Positions 5,332 through 7,103 of a stretch of DNA of 7,103 nucleotides are shown here, one piece after another. The notes under the pieces are model-generated. The model was given only the letters and a program-made list of their open reading frames with translations, did no database searches and was not told where the DNA came from. Every line of letters begins with the position of its first letter. Positions within the stretch are counted from its first letter, which is position 1. A program made the position numbers and the translations under genes. The stretch is taken from NCBI GenBank assembly GCA_913062745.1, contig CAJXXJ010000190.1, forward strand, positions 1 through 7,103. The letters are read 5' to 3'. This DNA is from an uncultured Phaeodactylibacter sp. (GTDB lineage: Bacteria; Bacteroidota; Bacteroidia; Chitinophagales; Saprospiraceae).

Positions 5332-6416
5332 ATGCACCATTCAAAAAAGCAGCCCCTCCCGGCTAATGAGGAAGGGAGGCTCCATGCATTGGAGTTTTAC
5401 GAAATCATGGATACGCTCCGCGAAAAGGAGTACGGCCACCTTACCCGTATCGCTTCCCATTTGTTCAACACGCCAATCGCGATGATTACCTTACTGGATG
5501 AAGACCGGCAGTGGTTCAAAAGCCGCGTAGGCCTTGGTGCTACCGAGACGCCCCGGAATATCTTTTTGCCAGTACACGATTGCGGACGGCCAGACGCTGA
5601 TCGTAGAGAATGCCGAAGCGGACGACCGCTTTCGCGAAAACCCGCTCGTCACCGGTGACCCGAATATCCGGTTCTACGCCGGCCACCCTATGACGGACGA
5701 GGATGGGTATAGCCTGGGCACGCTTTGCGTCATCGACCGCAAACCCCGAAAAATCACAGAGGAACAGCGCGAGCTGCTGAAAGGGCTGGCAGATACCGCG
5801 ATGAGCCTGATCCGGTCCCAGAGAGTCAACAGAGGCCTGCAGCGATACCGCCGCTTCTTTGATGAATCGCTCAACCTACTTTGCATTGTAAATATGCAGG
5901 GCGTATGCCAGGAAGTGAACCCGTTCATGCTGGAAAAGCTGGGGTATGAAAAAGCAGAACTCCTCTCCCGCCCGCTGATGGAGTTCTTCCACCCGGACGA
6001 TCAGCCGGCTGCTTATAAGGAGCTCGCAAAGCTGAATACCGGACAGCCCACCATTAAATTTGAAAACCGCCTGCGCCGCAAGGATGGAAGTTATATCTGG
6101 GTGGAATGGAACTGCCAGCCGGATCTCGAAAACGAGCAAATGTTTGCTATTGCCTACGACAATACACCGCTTAAAGAGAAAAATGCAGATATGGAACGCG
6201 CCCTGCACCACAAGGATATCTTCCTGTCTAACATGAGCCACGAAATCCGAACGCCCATGAACGCCATCATCGGCTTCTCGGATATGCTGGAGCGCACCTC
6301 CCGCGATGCCCGGCAGCAGGATTTCCTCAACGCCATTTCCGTAGCCGGCAAAAAACCTGTTGGTTATCATTAATGATATTCTCGACCTTTCCAAAATCGA
6401 AGCCGGGGAAAGTTAG
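5332..6416 (+). pseudogene. GAF-PAS-HisKA sensor histidine kinase, frameshifted and truncated
   Basis: Three successive frames encode one protein of about 360 aa. Frame 1 from the ATG at 5332 gives the start of a GAF domain (HALEFYEIMDTLREKEY, then LLDEDRQWFKSRVGLGATE). Near 5560-5568 the expected GAF sequence continues in frame 2 (ISFCQYTIADGQTL through GTLCVIDRKPRK), followed by a PAS domain (YRRFFDESLNLLCIVN to about IAYDN, 5845-6163). Next comes a HisKA domain with the H-box MSHEIRTPMNAIIGFSDML, phosphorylatable His codon 6239-6241. At a run of six A (6350-6355) the frame breaks again; removing one A continues into NLLVIINDILDLSKIEAG, then a stop at 6414-6416. The HATPase domain that should follow is absent in all three frames. 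An intact kinase would be bifunctional with ATP binding, so this copy should be inactive. Sequencing indels could explain the frame breaks but not the missing ATPase. Divergent from patatin. Confidence 0.85.
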
Positions 6417-6502
6417 TTGCATCGCGCTGATGAGAAGCTACAGGCTCCATCATTTTGCAATAACCGGTCCGTGGAAACTCCGGATAGGCCGACTGCGATA
6501 TT

Positions 6503-6530
6503 TTTTGCCACTGCCCCAGCCGTGGCAAAA
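6503..6530. repeat. Perfect 9-bp stem-loop between kinase remnant and uvrC
   Basis: TTTTGCCAC (6503-6511) and GTGGCAAAA (6522-6530) are exact inverted arms with a 10-nt C-rich loop. The T-run is on the 5' side and the A-run on the 3' side on either strand, opposite to an intrinsic terminator, so it is not a classical one. The surrounding 6417-6613 holds no convincing gene. Confidence 0.5.
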
Positions 6531-6536
6531 TCAGGC

Positions 6537-6553
6537 TCCGGTTTTTCACCGGA
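6537..6553. repeat. Second hairpin upstream of uvrC
   Basis: TCCGGT (6537-6542) and ACCGGA (6548-6553) are exact inverted arms with a 5-nt TTTTC loop, six bases after the previous hairpin. It could end transcription from the kinase remnant or belong to the uvrC leader region; it is followed by ATATTTT, only weakly U-rich. Confidence 0.4.
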
Positions 6554-6597
6554 ATATTTTCCCTGCCTCCTGCAAACCAACCCCCTCAATTTTGTTA

Positions 6598-6605
6598 TTA
6601 CTTTG
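6598..6605 (+). promoter_or_regulatory. Possible -7 element of uvrC
   Basis: TTACTTTG followed by CA is a one-mismatch fit to TAnnTTTG and lies just upstream of the uvrC ATG at 6614. It would give a very short leader. No matching -33 TTTG is seen at 19-21 bp upstream, so this is weak. Confidence 0.25.
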
Positions 6606-6613
6606 CAGGGAAG

Positions 6614-7103
6614 ATGAAGACAGAAGATTACAAAAACATAGCCGAGACCATCCCCCATCAGCCGGGGGTGTACCGCTTTATTGACAAAGAGGATACCATC
6701 CTCTATGTGGGTAAAGCCAAGGATTTGCGTAAGCGCACGGCTTCCTACTTTGGAGAGCGGCGCGACCGGGCGCACCGTACGCGCGTAATGGTGAAGAATG
6801 CCCACCGCATTGAATTTACCGTAGTAGAAACGGAAGCAGATGCGCTGCTGCTCGAAAATACCCTCATCAAGAAGCATCAGCCGCGCTACAACGTGATGCT
6901 GAAAGACGACAAGTCGTACTCCTATATTTGCATAAAAAACGAGCGCTTTCCCCGTGTGTTCATTACCCGCCGGGTGGTGCGCGATGGGTCTACTTATTTC
7001 GGCCCCTATACGTCCAAAGGACGCCTTAAGATCATCCTCGACCTGATTAAGCAGCTGTTCCCTCTCCGTACCTGCAAGTACAACCTATCAGAAGACAACA
7101 TTG
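6614..7103 (+). CDS. uvrC: Excinuclease ABC subunit C, N-terminal part
   Basis: The frame from ATG 6614 stays open for 163 codons to the window edge, so the gene is partial. UvrC makes the incisions on both sides of a lesion in the UvrABC nucleotide-excision repair complex. The N-terminal GIY-YIG endonuclease domain, which makes the 3' incision, is complete: PGVYRF (17-22) and ILYVGKAKDLRKR (29-41), with Tyr31, Gly33 and the conserved Arg39, and LLLENTLIKKHQPRYN (78-93) with the metal-binding Glu81. It is followed by LKDDKSYSYI (96-105) and the family segment YFGPYTS...LFPLRTC (128-154). The UVR, RNase H-like and helix-hairpin-helix regions lie beyond the window. The start is fixed by MKTEDYKNIAETIPHQPGVY, which has the expected distance to GIY. 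No Shine-Dalgarno is present. It is unrelated to the upstream kinase remnant except by position. Confidence 0.97.
   Translation, partial: MKTEDYKNIAETIPHQPGVYRFIDKEDTILYVGKAKDLRKRTASYFGERRDRAHRTRVMVKNAHRIEFTVVETEADALLLENTLIKKHQPRYNVMLKDDKSYSYICIKNERFPRVFITRRVVRDGSTYFGPYTSKGRLKIILDLIKQLFPLRTCKYNLSEDNI

Noticed and set aside
6373..6684. Plus-strand 103-aa frame after the kinase, reading K-I-E-A-G-K-V at its start region
   Set aside because: Its first residues match the kinase only if one G is dropped from GGGG at 6405-6408. The rest has no HATPase motifs and runs into uvrC in the wrong frame.

Overview
The window looks like chromosomal DNA from an aerobic, fairly GC-rich member of the Bacteroidota, most likely a Cytophagales/Hymenobacter-like lineage. 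Three things point there. The start codons lack Shine-Dalgarno leaders and are preceded by A-rich or AT-rich sequence. One promoter fits the Bacteroidota -33/-7 (TTTG / TAnnTTTG) type. The products (tyrosine-degradation dioxygenases, a lipoprotein patatin, a GAF-PAS sensor kinase) are typical of this group. The genus is inferred from protein character only.

Layout. Positions 1-197 (+) are the 3' end of an alpha/beta hydrolase. Positions 198-411 form a purine-rich intergenic block with nested tandem repeats (16-bp, 32-bp and 40-bp orders) between converging genes. From 5221 down to 412 everything is on the minus strand, in this transcriptional order: patatin-like lipoprotein (5221-3824), MarR-family regulator (3726-3253), homogentisate 1,2-dioxygenase hmgA (3138-1966), 4-hydroxyphenylpyruvate dioxygenase hppD (1947-823), a hairpin (815-778), and a small conserved-looking hypothetical gene (753-412). 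A divergent intergenic region with two dyads (5222-5331) leads into a plus-strand GAF-PAS-HisKA sensor kinase (5332-6416). That gene carries two reading-frame breaks and has lost its ATPase domain. After about 200 bp containing two perfect hairpins, uvrC starts at 6614 and runs off the window.

How the genes work together. hppD converts 4-hydroxyphenylpyruvate to homogentisate and hmgA opens the homogentisate ring to maleylacetoacetate, so the pair is the central part of tyrosine/phenylalanine catabolism. The genes are 18 bp apart and surely co-transcribed. The MarR gene directly upstream is the natural candidate regulator. Its own promoter region carries a dyad with arms straddling the predicted -7 element, which suggests autoregulation. 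Patatin, the sensor-kinase remnant and uvrC show no evident functional link to that pathway.

I see no convincing new multi-gene system. The points most worth a second look are the decayed sensor kinase, the nested repeat block, the MarR operator/promoter arrangement, the HmgA ligand spacing, and the hairpin whose mismatches become G-U pairs only in the minus-strand RNA.
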